NCBI RefSeq assembly: GCF_009184395.1
Contig: NZ_WEIC01000001.1
Span: 1,134,047 to 1,198,046, forward strand
Reading direction: 5' to 3'
DNA length: 64,000 nt
Source: Amylibacter sp. SFDW26
GTDB taxonomy: Bacteria > Pseudomonadota > Alphaproteobacteria > Rhodobacterales > Rhodobacteraceae
Shown here: positions 55,873-64,000 of the stretch, piece by piece
How positions within the stretch are numbered: the stretch's first letter is position 1
How the letters are laid out: each line of letters starts with the position of its first letter
Made by a program: the position numbers and the translations under genes
Notes under the pieces: model-generated
Databases searched by the model: none
Told to the model about the DNA's origin: nothing
The model's input: only the letters and a program-made list of their open reading frames with translations

Positions 55873-57658
55873 CCTCATTAACCTTAACAAAAGCTATAAC
55901 CTCACCACTGGTGCGGTTATCTGGCAACTTACTGCCCGCGCGAATAGATAATTCGCGCTTTTCATTTACAAAACCAATCACTTCTGCATTGGGCCGGTCT
56001 GCCATATAGGCAAGTAAATCATATTCCTCTGTCAGGTTTGTAGAGCGGAATTGCCAACCATCACGGGTTTGATTAAGGATATCATAAAACTTCAAGCCAG
56101 ATCCGAAACTACGACCACCCAATGTTGGCGGCAAATCTTTGTTACCTTCTTCGCGTTCTGCACGTCCAACTTGAAATACATTTTGGCGGCCAAACTCTGG
56201 GCCAAAATCTGTACATATTAAAGCATTGTACGCATCATTATCAGTTGCGGCCAGAAGCGTGCCGTATAGATTCAAATCTAGCGTATGTTCTGCCGCTTCT
56301 GACAATATTTCTCCATGAAACGTTGGTAATTCCATCTGTCTGGCTTCGCGCAAGCGCAGATAATTTCGATCAGCCATCAAAACGGGAAAACCTTCGTCTT
56401 TTAGTTTTGCAGCCAAAGCTATGGACCATGACGAGGCACCAATAATCAAAACACCCGCTGGCTGGGTTGATGTCAGCCCTAGCAAGCGTGCCATAGGCGC
56501 AATCGAAAACCCATGCAAAACAACAGTTGCAGCAACTAATGCGAAAGCGAGTGGAGCAAGCAATGCACCATCTTCCACCCCAAGCTCCACAAGGCGTGCG
56601 CCAAACAGCCCTGAAACAGCCACAGCAACCACACCGCGTGGACCAATCCATGCGATGATAGATTTTTCACGCCAATTCAGGTCTGTATTTATAAGGCATA
56701 GGAATATAGTAACAGGACGCACCAGCAGAACAATCAAGCCTACAAATACGATCGCATGCCAATCCAACCGTGCGATCGTCGAAAACTCTAACGATGCGGC
56801 CAAAAGGATAAATACACCAGATACAAGGATCACAGTGATATGCTCTTTAAATCGTTTCAACTCTTCCAAGGATGGCAAGTGGGCGTTCCCAATCAACATC
56901 CCCATAACGGTTACAGCCAGTAATCCACTTTCATGCAGCACCGTATCAGTACTCGCATAAACCACGAGTACAACGCCAAATAACACAGGTACTTTCATAT
57001 ACTCAGGCACCCAACCACGGCGGAATGACGTAATAATTAAACGCGCACCAAGATAACCCACAACAGCAGCGACAATGATACCAATAGCAAGGTGCTCAAA
57101 GGCCTTTAACAAATCACCTGCACCGTACAGTGATGTAATAACCTCAAAAGCCAATACAGCAAAAATTGCCCCTACGGGATCATTTACAATGGCTTCCCAC
57201 CGCAAAATAGATGCAGGACGTGGTGCCAATTTGGCCTGACGCAATAATGGCGTCACAACAGTCGGCCCTGTCACAACCAAGATACCACCAAAGACAGCAG
57301 AGCTTTCCCAACTTAACCCAGCACCATAATGAATAGCCAACGTTGACAACACCCAACCTATGGGGGCGCCAAAATAAACTAAGCGCCGCACAGCGGGCCC
57401 TGTATCACTTAACTCTTTAAATTTTAGTGTTAAACCGCCCTCAAAAAGAATAACGGCAACCGCTACAGATACAATTGGTTGCAACAAATGCCCCATATCC
57501 TTTGCAGGATGAATAACACCAAAAACAGGTCCAGCAAACACACCAGCGGCAAGCATCAATACAATTGCGGGTAATTGTAAGCGCCATGCCAACCATTGTG
57601 ATCCAATCCCAAGAAATCCGATAATTGCAAAAATGGCTGCAGGTTCTAAATGGGGCAT
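55859..57658 (-). CDS. CPA1-family Na+(K+)/H+ antiporter with cytoplasmic nucleotide-binding domain
   Basis: A 599-residue protein: 12-13 N-terminal helices with the antiporter motif WEAIVNDPVGAIFAVLAFE near 154 (ND pair) and a C-terminal Rossmann-like region from about 400 (VLIIGASSWSIALAAKLKDEGFPVLMADRN) resembling TrkA-N regulatory domains. This combination is typical of NhaP2/KefC-like exchangers. It regulates cytoplasmic pH and cation balance. Followed upstream by a small lipoprotein gene in the same orientation with an 8-base gap. Confidence 0.87.
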   Translation of the reverse strand: MPHLEPAAIFAIIGFLGIGSQWLAWRLQLPAIVLMLAAGVFAGPVFGVIHPAKDMGHLLQPIVSVAVAVILFEGGLTLKFKELSDTGPAVRRLVYFGAPIGWVLSTLAIHYGAGLSWESSAVFGGILVVTGPTVVTPLLRQAKLAPRPASILRWEAIVNDPVGAIFAVLAFEVITSLYGAGDLLKAFEHLAIGIIVAAVVGYLGARLIITSFRRGWVPEYMKVPVLFGVVLVVYASTDTVLHESGLLAVTVMGMLIGNAHLPSLEELKRFKEHITVILVSGVFILLAASLEFSTIARLDWHAIVFVGLIVLLVRPVTIFLCLINTDLNWREKSIIAWIGPRGVVAVAVSGLFGARLVELGVEDGALLAPLAFALVAATVVLHGFSIAPMARLLGLTSTQPAGVLIIGASSWSIALAAKLKDEGFPVLMADRNYLRLREARQMELPTFHGEILSEAAEHTLDLNLYGTLLAATDNDAYNALICTDFGPEFGRQNVFQVGRAEREEGNKDLPPTLGGRSFGSGLKFYDILNQTRDGWQFRSTNLTEEYDLLAYMADRPNAEVIGFVNEKRELSIRAGSKLPDNRTSGEVIAFVKVNEAKAV

Positions 57659-57666
57659 ATAATTTC

Positions 57667-58182
57667 CTAACGGGTAAAAACTTGTACTTCGACTAGATCA
57701 GAGATGGCTATGCCCAACAATTGCATAGCAGCAATAGACATTTGCGATCCACTACCAGATGGGGCACCATTTGGTATCAAGCGTACATTGGCTGTTTTTC
57801 CTGTGCCCGCATAAAGTACACGTCCTTCAGCTTCGGCGCTAACCAATGGCGTTTGTAGCCAAAATCCAGTTTGATCTAACAAGCCTAAAGATATGACTGT
57901 TTTACCAAGATCTTGCTCTGCGCGCACTGATGATTTGGCAACAGCCACTTTCAATTCTGTGTTAGAAACCTTTGCCGCATTCGCAACAGTAATACGGCCT
58001 AAATTTTGTGGATTCTTCCTAACTGCACTGCGCAACTTAGGCTTCTCAGTTTCTGAAACAACCTCTTCACTAACAGCTCTATTTTTTTCAAATTTTGAAA
58101 ATATACCACCTGATGAACAGGCGGACAGCACCATAACAGTTATACAGAATGCCATAATAGGCTTCGTAAAAAGAATGCGCAT
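57667..58182 (-). CDS. conserved lipoprotein of unknown function
   Basis: A 171-residue protein with signal and lipobox (VLSACSSGG, Cys22), a charged linker and a C-terminal domain (about 85-171) rich in Gly and Val, with GLLDQTGFWLQTPLV and GSGSQMSIAAMQLLGI. Similar sequences in Rhodobacterales carry misleading automated names; I do not trust them. It is upstream of the CPA1 antiporter by 8 bases, suggesting co-expression. Probable outer-membrane anchored. Confidence 0.68.
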   Translation of the reverse strand: MRILFTKPIMAFCITVMVLSACSSGGIFSKFEKNRAVSEEVVSETEKPKLRSAVRKNPQNLGRITVANAAKVSNTELKVAVAKSSVRAEQDLGKTVISLGLLDQTGFWLQTPLVSAEAEGRVLYAGTGKTANVRLIPNGAPSGSGSQMSIAAMQLLGIAISDLVEVQVFTR

Positions 58183-58298
58183 TATTAAGTTCAGTCCTTA
58201 TGTTATCTAAGTCATACCCTTTGATCACGACCTTTTCAACGAAACACTATCGCTTTGCTCTTGCCCATAGTGTTTTTGCATCCTAGATGTAAACCACT

Positions 58299-59306
58299 AT
58301 GGAAATGCCTCAATTAATAGACCCATTTGATCGGACGATCAGCTATCTGCGTGTCTCTGTGACAGACAGGTGTGATTTCCGGTGTGTCTATTGCATGTCC
58401 GAAAATATGACTTTTTTACCTAAAAAAGAATTACTTACGTTAGAGGAACTGGATCGTATGTGTTCCGTTTTCATCTCACAAGGTATTCGTAAATTACGTA
58501 TTACTGGCGGTGAACCATTGGTGCGCCGCGGTATCATGGGATTCTTTGAAAACATGTCACGGCATCTTGGCAATGGTCTGGATGAGCTGACATTGACGAC
58601 AAATGGCTCTCAATTGGTTCGTTATGCCGATGATTTGGCCCGTCTCGGCGTCAAGCGCATCAATATTTCTCTGGACACTTTGGGTGCACAAAAATTCAAA
58701 GACATCACCCGTTGGGGCGATTTAAGAAAAGTTCTAGACGGTATCAAAGCTGCCAAAGCGGCGGGCATTCGCGTTAAGATTAATATGGTAGCTTTAAAAG
58801 GCACCAATGAAGATGAACTTGAAGACGTCATTAAATGGTGTGCCGACGAAGATATGGACATCACCTTTATCGAAGTTATGCCAATGGGCGATTTGGGCAA
58901 CGAAGATCGTTTAGATCAATATTGGGCATTATCTGACCTGCGCGAACGTCTAGCCAAAACATGGACGTTAACAGATATTCCAGAAAACACAGGCGGCCCG
59001 GCCCGTTATGTGCGTTTGAACGAAACCAATCAAAAAGTGGGCTTCATCACACCACTCACCCATAATTTCTGCGAAAGCTGTAACCGCGTGCGTTTGACAT
59101 GCACAGGTCAGTTATTCCAATGCTTAGGGCAAGAGGACGAAGCGGATTTGCGCAAAGCATTACGCGATAATCCAGACGATAATGGCCCTGTTATTAAAGC
59201 AATTCGCGCGGCGATTGCCCTAAAACCCAAAGGGCATGATTTTTCTTATGATCGTCAAAAAGTGGCTGGTGAAATGTCTCGCCACATGAGCCATACAGGC
59301 GGTTAA
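58299..59306 (+). CDS. moaA: GTP 3',8-cyclase (molybdenum cofactor biosynthesis protein A)
   Basis: A 335-residue radical SAM enzyme making the first pterin intermediate of molybdenum cofactor from GTP. The N-terminal cluster ligands are C25, C29 and C32 (CDFRCVYC); the C-terminal cluster uses [11 protein letters not shown] near 265, and the C-terminus ends HTGG, the conserved double Gly. No other moa gene is adjacent. Its TAA overlaps that of olsB by four bases. Confidence 0.96.
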   Translation: MEMPQLIDPFDRTISYLRVSVTDRCDFRCVYCMSENMTFLPKKELLTLEELDRMCSVFISQGIRKLRITGGEPLVRRGIMGFFENMSRHLGNGLDELTLTTNGSQLVRYADDLARLGVKRINISLDTLGAQKFKDITRWGDLRKVLDGIKAAKAAGIRVKINMVALKGTNEDELEDVIKWCADEDMDITFIEVMPMGDLGNEDRLDQYWALSDLRERLAKTWTLTDIPENTGGPARYVRLNETNQKVGFITPLTHNFCESCNRVRLTCTGQLFQCLGQEDEADLRKALRDNPDDNGPVIKAIRAAIALKPKGHDFSYDRQKVAGEMSRHMSHTGG

Positions 59307-60052
59307 GCCCGTACAACATCCGCATCATTACGTAATAACTGTGCACGCTTTTGTGGAATACGTCCAATTTCCACACCAGTAAAAACATGCAAAGTGCCCA
59401 AAGCACGATCAATCACGGCATGATCAGACACCCAACCACCCATAGTTAGATAAGTTCGTAGCAAAGGTGGCATATTTTGGCTGGCCAATTTCAAAACAGG
59501 TTTATGGTCTTTTAAATGATCTGCGAAACGGAAAACTTCGCCAGCTTTCGCACACGGTCGCCAAACATCTGGCGCAAGATGGCGTTCTTTTAGCAAAGCA
59601 AAAGTGTCAGTATACTTGTCTTCGTCAGTACCTCGAAAAGAAGAACATCCAAACATCAAAGAAATGTCGTTTTCATCCACATAAGTCGTTAGAAATGTCC
59701 AAGCGGTCCGTAATAAGCCTGGGTCACGAATATCTTCACGAAGGCAAAATCGCCCAACCTCAATCATAGCTTCGCAGTACTTTTTGAGACGGCTTAAATC
59801 GTAATACTGCGCGGAATAACATTTCTCGATCTCATTACCATTCGGTAAATGCATGAATCTAAATGTTGCTAATAATTCACCCGTTTCTACAGATTCGATC
59901 AAAACATGGTGATTGATATGATCGAATTCATCATTATCCAGTACAATTTCATCTACATTTTCATAAAATAAACCTGCACGTAAAGCTTGTGCACGTTGGA
60001 TATCAGCCTCAGTTTGAGCCATGCGCGTTTTATAAAGAACTGCTTCTTGCAT
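59303..60052 (-). CDS. olsB: L-ornithine N(alpha)-acyltransferase
   Basis: A 249-residue GNAT-fold protein matching OlsB, which forms lyso-ornithine lipid from 3-hydroxyacyl-ACP and ornithine. Signatures: [21 protein letters not shown] near 105-125, [21 protein letters not shown] near 135-160, and [31 protein letters not shown] near 200-230. The O-acyltransferase partner OlsA is not in the window. Ornithine lipids replace phospholipids under phosphate limitation in marine roseobacters, so regulation by phosphate is likely but no Pho box is visible. Confidence 0.9.
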   Translation of the reverse strand: MQEAVLYKTRMAQTEADIQRAQALRAGLFYENVDEIVLDNDEFDHINHHVLIESVETGELLATFRFMHLPNGNEIEKCYSAQYYDLSRLKKYCEAMIEVGRFCLREDIRDPGLLRTAWTFLTTYVDENDISLMFGCSSFRGTDEDKYTDTFALLKERHLAPDVWRPCAKAGEVFRFADHLKDHKPVLKLASQNMPPLLRTYLTMGGWVSDHAVIDRALGTLHVFTGVEIGRIPQKRAQLLRNDADVVRA

Positions 60053-60154
60053 TTTGCTTCACCCATACTTGCATTGAACACAAGACTTTCGAGACTTAAT
60101 TAATACATATATAAACACCCTGTAACCCCCCTTGCACAAAAGGATAACATTGCA

Positions 60155-60556
60155 ATGACAGATAAAGTGACCAAGACCGATGCTGAATGGCGTGCGCAAT
60201 TAAGTGATTTAGCTTACAAGGTTACACGCAAACACGGTACTGAGCGTGCATTCACAAATGATAATTTTCCAAAGTCTGCAGGCACTTTTTCTTGTATATG
60301 CTGCAATGCAGCACTGTTTGATGCAGGCACAAAATTTGATTCAGGCACAGGTTGGCCTTCATTTTATGCTCCTATGTCACCAGAAGCCGTTATTGAAAAA
60401 GAAGACAATGGATTCTTTATGCGCAGAACTGAAATTTTATGCTCAAAATGTGATGCACACTTAGGTCATGTTTTTCCAGACGGCCCACAGCCCACAGGGC
60501 TGCGGTATTGTATGAATGGTGTTGCTTTGACTTTTGACGAAGATGGTAAGGCTTAG
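60155..60556 (+). CDS. msrB: peptide-methionine (R)-S-oxide reductase
   Basis: A 133-residue MsrB reducing the R epimer of methionine sulfoxide. Zinc ligands are C47, C50, C96, C99 (CICC and CSKC), [10 protein letters not shown] near 61 is the family motif, and the catalytic Cys is C119 in RYCMNGVAL (where RYCINS is more common). No signal peptide, so it is cytoplasmic. Stop codon overlaps that of bamE. Confidence 0.94.
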   Translation: MTDKVTKTDAEWRAQLSDLAYKVTRKHGTERAFTNDNFPKSAGTFSCICCNAALFDAGTKFDSGTGWPSFYAPMSPEAVIEKEDNGFFMRRTEILCSKCDAHLGHVFPDGPQPTGLRYCMNGVALTFDEDGKA

Positions 60557-61017
60557 CCGTCGCCAAAAACGTCACCCAAGTCTACGTTGCCGATATTCCG
60601 GATAATCTGGCTGATAATGCCAGGGCCTTTAACAGGTTGATCTGTAACACGACGACTTAGAGCAACAACCCGGCCATCCTCCAGACCAAAGCGCTCAACA
60701 TTCTCAAGAACACCTGTGTCAGCAAAAGAAAGTACAACAACTTCACGTTCTACAGGTTGTGGAGCTTTATATGCATAGTGGCGAAATTTAGACGATACAT
60801 AGTACCAGTCACCATCAGCTAAAACGCCTGAACTAGAAGGCTTGCCAACCACTTCTTCAACAGTTTCACGAGTATCTGCACCAACCAACAGGTTAGCAAG
60901 CTCATCATCTGATGGTGCATAACCATGATATCTGAACGTTGCAGAGCAACCTACTATAACAGTCAAACATGCAATCGCTGCGATTGTTTTAGTTGCCTTT
61001 GTTGAAAATCCACCCAC
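60553..61017 (-). CDS. bamE: outer membrane protein assembly factor BamE
   Basis: A 154-residue lipoprotein (lipobox VIVGCS, Cys23) of the SmpA/OmlA type. [34 protein letters not shown]-type N-terminal half and [17 protein letters not shown]-terminal half match alphaproteobacterial BamE. It supports barrel insertion by the BAM complex, and so the porin at 12845. Divergent from the DUF177-rpmF-plsX-fabH operon, a conserved arrangement. Confidence 0.9.
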   Translation of the reverse strand: MGGFSTKATKTIAAIACLTVIVGCSATFRYHGYAPSDDELANLLVGADTRETVEEVVGKPSSSGVLADGDWYYVSSKFRHYAYKAPQPVEREVVVLSFADTGVLENVERFGLEDGRVVALSRRVTDQPVKGPGIISQIIRNIGNVDLGDVFGDG

Positions 61018-61123
61018 CAGAATGCCTCTTAATTTTTTTATCGCTCTTGTTCACATATCGTGACCGTGCTCTACAATCAAATATCTTCTTGGAAATCGCA
61101 ACAAATTAAAATCAGAATATCCC

Positions 61124-61675
61124 ATGACACACGCAGAAATTACCTACCCAATAAGCCTTAAGGGCATTCCAAAAACAAAACACGTGCCTTTCGACATAAC
61201 TTTCACAGAAGAAGATATGTCAAAGGTTCGAACGATTCTCTCGGCTGTATCGGTTAAAAAGATGCGGATCAGTGGTAAAATCAGCCCTTTGGATGCAAAA
61301 GACTGGCTCTTATCGGCAACAGTTGGCGTAACCGTTACGCAGTCTTGTGTGATCACGTTGAAGCCCGTGCAGACCCGTTTGGATTTACCTGTAAAGTTAA
61401 AATACGTTGCAGAGTACGAAAAAGATAACGACGAATCCGTCACAGAAATGACCATTGACGAGACCATTGAGCCCTTAACAGAGGAAATTGACCTTGCTAC
61501 AGTGGCTATTGAGGCTATTGCGCTGGCTCTTCCTGATTATCCAAGATCAGAAAATGCCACTCTAGAAAACGCGGTTTTTGCAGAGCCTGGCGTTAAACCA
61601 ATGACGGATGAAGACACAAAACCATTTGCGTCCTTGGCAAGTTTAAAGGATAAGTTATCCCAAGAAGATAAATAA
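61124..61675 (+). CDS. DUF177 / YceD-family protein
   Basis: A 183-residue protein of the YceD (DUF177) family, found before rpmF in most bacteria. It has ACTTTVTQSCVITLKPVQTRLD-like segment VGVTVTQSCVITLKPVQTRL near 66 and an acidic C-terminal half. In plants and E. coli relatives are linked to 23S rRNA metabolism. Followed by rpmF after about 150 bases. Confidence 0.88.
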   Translation: MTHAEITYPISLKGIPKTKHVPFDITFTEEDMSKVRTILSAVSVKKMRISGKISPLDAKDWLLSATVGVTVTQSCVITLKPVQTRLDLPVKLKYVAEYEKDNDESVTEMTIDETIEPLTEEIDLATVAIEAIALALPDYPRSENATLENAVFAEPGVKPMTDEDTKPFASLASLKDKLSQEDK

Positions 61676-61824
61676 GGTGAAAAAAAGCCTTGCAGAGTTC
61701 GAATTTCTTTGTATTTTCGCGGCTCTTATACAAGGGCGTTTTTTGTGGTTAAGTCAGTTCAGTATCTGACAACATATATGAGCGCTGAAATGGGTTAACC
61801 CCCGCATTATTCTGAGGTTGTGAC

Positions 61825-62031
61825 ATGGCTGTCCCACAAAATAAAATCACTCGCTCACGACGCAACAACCGTCGTTCACACGACGCATTGGTTGCTGACA
61901 ATCCAAATGAATGCGCGAACTGTGGCGAACTAAAGCGTCCACATCACGTATGTGCATCATGTGGTCACTACGATGACCGTCAAGTTATCTCTGTGGTTGA
62001 TGATATCGACCTAGATGACGACGCGGCATAA
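61825..62031 (+). CDS. rpmF: 50S ribosomal protein L32
   Basis: A 68-residue ribosomal protein. [22 protein letters not shown] is the basic N-terminus; zinc-site cysteines are CANCGEL and CASCGHYDD. Length matches alphaproteobacterial L32. A GAGGTTG site lies just upstream. Co-transcribed with plsX. Confidence 0.97.
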   Translation: MAVPQNKITRSRRNNRRSHDALVADNPNECANCGELKRPHHVCASCGHYDDRQVISVVDDIDLDDDAA

Positions 62032-62055
62032 GAAATGCTATTGGGCTGATTGTTG

Positions 62056-63141
62056 ATGTCACAAGACTCGAATTCTATCAGCCCTTTTTCTTCTGAGCAT
62101 ATTGTTCTTTCGATCGACGCCATGGGCGGTGATCTCGGACCATCCGTTGTAATAAACGGGATGGCAAGGTTTCTTAATAGAAATCAAAATGTTAGATACA
62201 TTGTTCACGGCGACGAAACAAAGCTTAAGATGCTTTTGGAAAAACGTCCTGACTTAGAAAAATGTTGCGACATTCGACACTCTGACGCAATAGTTAAGAT
62301 GGAAGATAAGCCAAGTCACGTTATGCGACATGGTAAAGATACCAGTATGTGGAGCTGCATTGATGCGGTTCGAGATAAACATGCAGAGGTCGCTGTCTCG
62401 TGTGGCAACACAGGCGCTTTGATGGCTGTGTCCATGATACGCCTGCGTAAAGCACCAGGAATTAATCGCCCTGCTATCGCTATTCTATGGCCTTCAGATA
62501 ACCCGCAAGGCTCAAATGTGATGCTCGATGTTGGGGCAGATATACGTGCAGAAGCATCCGATCTTTTACAATATGCAATGATGGGCGCATCTTATGCGCG
62601 CAATGGTTTAGATGTTGCGCGGCCAAGAATCGGTTTACTAAATGTCGGCACAGAAGAGCATAAAGGCCGAATTGAGCTGAAAGAGGCGCATGAACGCATC
62701 TCAGAACAAGCAGAAAATGCAAACTTTGAATTTGTTGGTTTTGTTGAAGGTGGTGATATTCCATCCGATAAAGTCGATGTAATTGTAACAGATGGCTTTA
62801 CAGGTAATGTCGCACTCAAAACAGCTGAGGGAACCGCAACAGTGGTTCGCAAACGTTTGGGGCAAGCGTTTAAGCAAACACCTTTTGCAATGCTTGGCGC
62901 ATTACTTGCCTATGGTTCTCTACGCCGTTTAAGTAAAAAGATTGACCCACGCCGTTCAAACGGCGGTGTTTTCTTGGGATTGAACGGCACAGTTGTCAAA
63001 TCACATGGTGGCGCTGATGCTAAGGGCATCGAAGCAGCAATACGACTTGCATATCAGTTAGCACAAAACGGCTTTACAGAAAAACTAGCAGCACGTGTTG
63101 CATCTAGTACGTCTCCAAGCAATGATACAGAAAAACAATAA
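62056..63141 (+). CDS. plsX: phosphate acyltransferase PlsX
   Basis: A 361-residue enzyme that makes acyl-phosphate from acyl-ACP for phosphatidic acid synthesis. [19 protein letters not shown] near 20, [12 protein letters not shown]-like [19 protein letters not shown] near 115 and [21 protein letters not shown] near 236 are family signatures. ATG at 62056 is preferred over the TTG codons at 62050 and 62053. Followed after 14 bases by fabH. Confidence 0.95.
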   Translation: MSQDSNSISPFSSEHIVLSIDAMGGDLGPSVVINGMARFLNRNQNVRYIVHGDETKLKMLLEKRPDLEKCCDIRHSDAIVKMEDKPSHVMRHGKDTSMWSCIDAVRDKHAEVAVSCGNTGALMAVSMIRLRKAPGINRPAIAILWPSDNPQGSNVMLDVGADIRAEASDLLQYAMMGASYARNGLDVARPRIGLLNVGTEEHKGRIELKEAHERISEQAENANFEFVGFVEGGDIPSDKVDVIVTDGFTGNVALKTAEGTATVVRKRLGQAFKQTPFAMLGALLAYGSLRRLSKKIDPRRSNGGVFLGLNGTVVKSHGGADAKGIEAAIRLAYQLAQNGFTEKLAARVASSTSPSNDTEKQ

Positions 63142-63155
63142 TAAAAGGCATACAA

Positions 63156-64000
63156 ATGAGCACGATCAGAGCCGTTCCAATCGGAGTTGGGCATTATTTG
63201 CCAAAACGTGTAGTAGAAAACGCCGAGTTTGAACAATGGGTCGAAACAAGTGACGAATGGATTCGAGGCCGCACAGGCATCGAACGCCGCCATTTTGCTG
63301 CCGAAGGCGAATTGACATCGGATCTAGCCTATTATGCTGCAATTGATGCCTTGGATGATGCTGGCATTGAAGCTTCGACAATTGATGCAATTGTTTTAGC
63401 GACATCAACACCAGATCAAACATTCCCATCCACAGCAACAAAGTTGCAAGCCAAACTTGGTATTACAGTTGGGTTTGCATTTGATTTACAAGCTGTCTGT
63501 GCTGGCTTTGCCTACGCACTAACAACAGCAAACTCTCTGATATTATCTGGACAGGCAAAACGTATCTTAGTGATCGGCGCTGAAACCTTTTCTCGCATCA
63601 TGGATTGGGAAGATCGTACAACCTGTGTTCTCTTTGGCGACGGTGCTGGCGCACTAATCTTAGATGCGCAAGAAGGATCAGGCACGAATGATGATCGTGG
63701 TGTTTTATCTTGTGATTTGAATTCTGACGGTACTTACAATGACATCCTTTATGTAGATGGCGGCGTCTCTTCCACCCAAACTACGGGTGTTCTGAAAATG
63801 GAAGGACAAGAGGTTTTCAAACACGCAGTTAAAAAACTGGCGTCATCTGGTGAAACAGCTTTGGACAAAGTCGGTCTATCAGGTGATGATGTAGATTGGA
63901 TTGTTCCACATCAAGCGAATTTACGTATCATAAAAAGTACAGCGCAAAAGATGAACGTACCAATGGAGCGCGTAGTAGTAACTGTACAAGATCACGGTAA
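63156..64000 (+). CDS. fabH: 3-oxoacyl-ACP synthase III (3' end outside window)
   Basis: The first 281 residues are visible; the C-terminus with the catalytic Asn lies beyond the window. FabH condenses acetyl-CoA with malonyl-ACP to start fatty acid synthesis. The nucleophile is C115 ([10 protein letters not shown]) and the catalytic His is H252 (VPHQANLRI). Frame and spacing behind plsX are normal. The expected downstream genes are ihfA and a MerR regulator, not visible here. Confidence 0.95.
   Translation, partial: MSTIRAVPIGVGHYLPKRVVENAEFEQWVETSDEWIRGRTGIERRHFAAEGELTSDLAYYAAIDALDDAGIEASTIDAIVLATSTPDQTFPSTATKLQAKLGITVGFAFDLQAVCAGFAYALTTANSLILSGQAKRILVIGAETFSRIMDWEDRTTCVLFGDGAGALILDAQEGSGTNDDRGVLSCDLNSDGTYNDILYVDGGVSSTQTTGVLKMEGQEVFKHAVKKLASSGETALDKVGLSGDDVDWIVPHQANLRIIKSTAQKMNVPMERVVVTVQDHG

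Noticed and set aside
61700-61790. GTTCGAAT upstream of rpmF as a tRNA T-loop
   Set aside because: The surrounding bases do not form T-stem, anticodon arm or acceptor stem.

Overview
The window is a stretch of alphaproteobacterial chromosome made almost entirely of conserved housekeeping genes. Several clusters point to the Rhodobacterales (roseobacter group): a complex I operon interspersed with small accessory genes and ending nuoN-birA-coaX-RNase J; serS-surE-pcm-LysM/M23 lipoprotein; tatABC followed by a DUF815 ATPase; yajC-secD-secF; bamE / DUF177-rpmF-plsX-fabH; and OlsB, the ornithine-lipid N-acyltransferase. Base composition is moderate and clearly less GC-rich than classic Rhodobacter or Ruegeria by eye. 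Intergenic gaps are short and many gene ends overlap by 1-4 bases, so a compact, fairly low-GC marine roseobacter relative is the best guess. This placement is inferred from gene content and order, with no phylogeny behind it.

Layout. 1-2.6 kb: two transcription regulators (LysR, cut by the window edge; a CdhR/GbdR-like GlxA-type AraC regulator) and a RarD-type permease. 2.6-3.2 kb: a gene-free stretch holding a candidate ~100-nt small RNA. 3.2-9.6 kb, mostly minus strand: Tat-exported metallophosphoesterase, Fe/Mn superoxide dismutase, Mth938-like protein, a TauE/SafE permease and the secF-secD-yajC operon. 10.1-16.7 kb, plus strand: pentapeptide-repeat membrane protein, seryl-tRNA synthetase, porin, SurE, Pcm and an NlpD-like lipoprotein with a degenerate peptidase domain. 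17.1-23.1 kb, minus strand: DUF815 ATPase, tatC-tatB-tatA, an orphan ABC ATPase, a sodium:solute symporter and an atypical SDR. 23.3-28.9 kb, plus strand: two tandem membrane-bound LytTR regulators, release factor 3 and a RhlE-type helicase. 28.9-48.4 kb, minus strand: one very long operon starting at nuoA and encoding all 14 complex I subunits, at least five small non-canonical proteins, then BirA, CoaX and RNase J. 48.5-50.9 kb: a small nuclease, a DegT-type aminotransferase and a phosphoglycolate phosphatase-like enzyme. 51-55.9 kb: glmU-glmS (UDP-GlcNAc synthesis), an AEC permease and an AlkD-like protein. 55.9-64 kb: a CPA1 antiporter with a lipoprotein, moaA, olsB, msrB, bamE, and DUF177-rpmF-plsX-fabH (fabH cut by the window end).

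Functionally the window covers respiration (complex I), export (Sec accessory subunits, Tat), envelope building (BamE, OlsB, GlmU/GlmS, SurE/Pcm/LysM-M23), lipid initiation (PlsX/FabH), translation (SerS, RF3, L32) and RNA turnover (RNase J, RhlE). I saw no insertion sequence, prophage, CRISPR array, tRNA or rRNA gene. The least explained items are the candidate small RNA near 3 kb, the repeat-rich convergent gap at 16.7-17.1 kb, the LytTR pair, and the small accessory genes embedded in the complex I operon, including a 35-residue membrane peptide between nuoC and nuoD.
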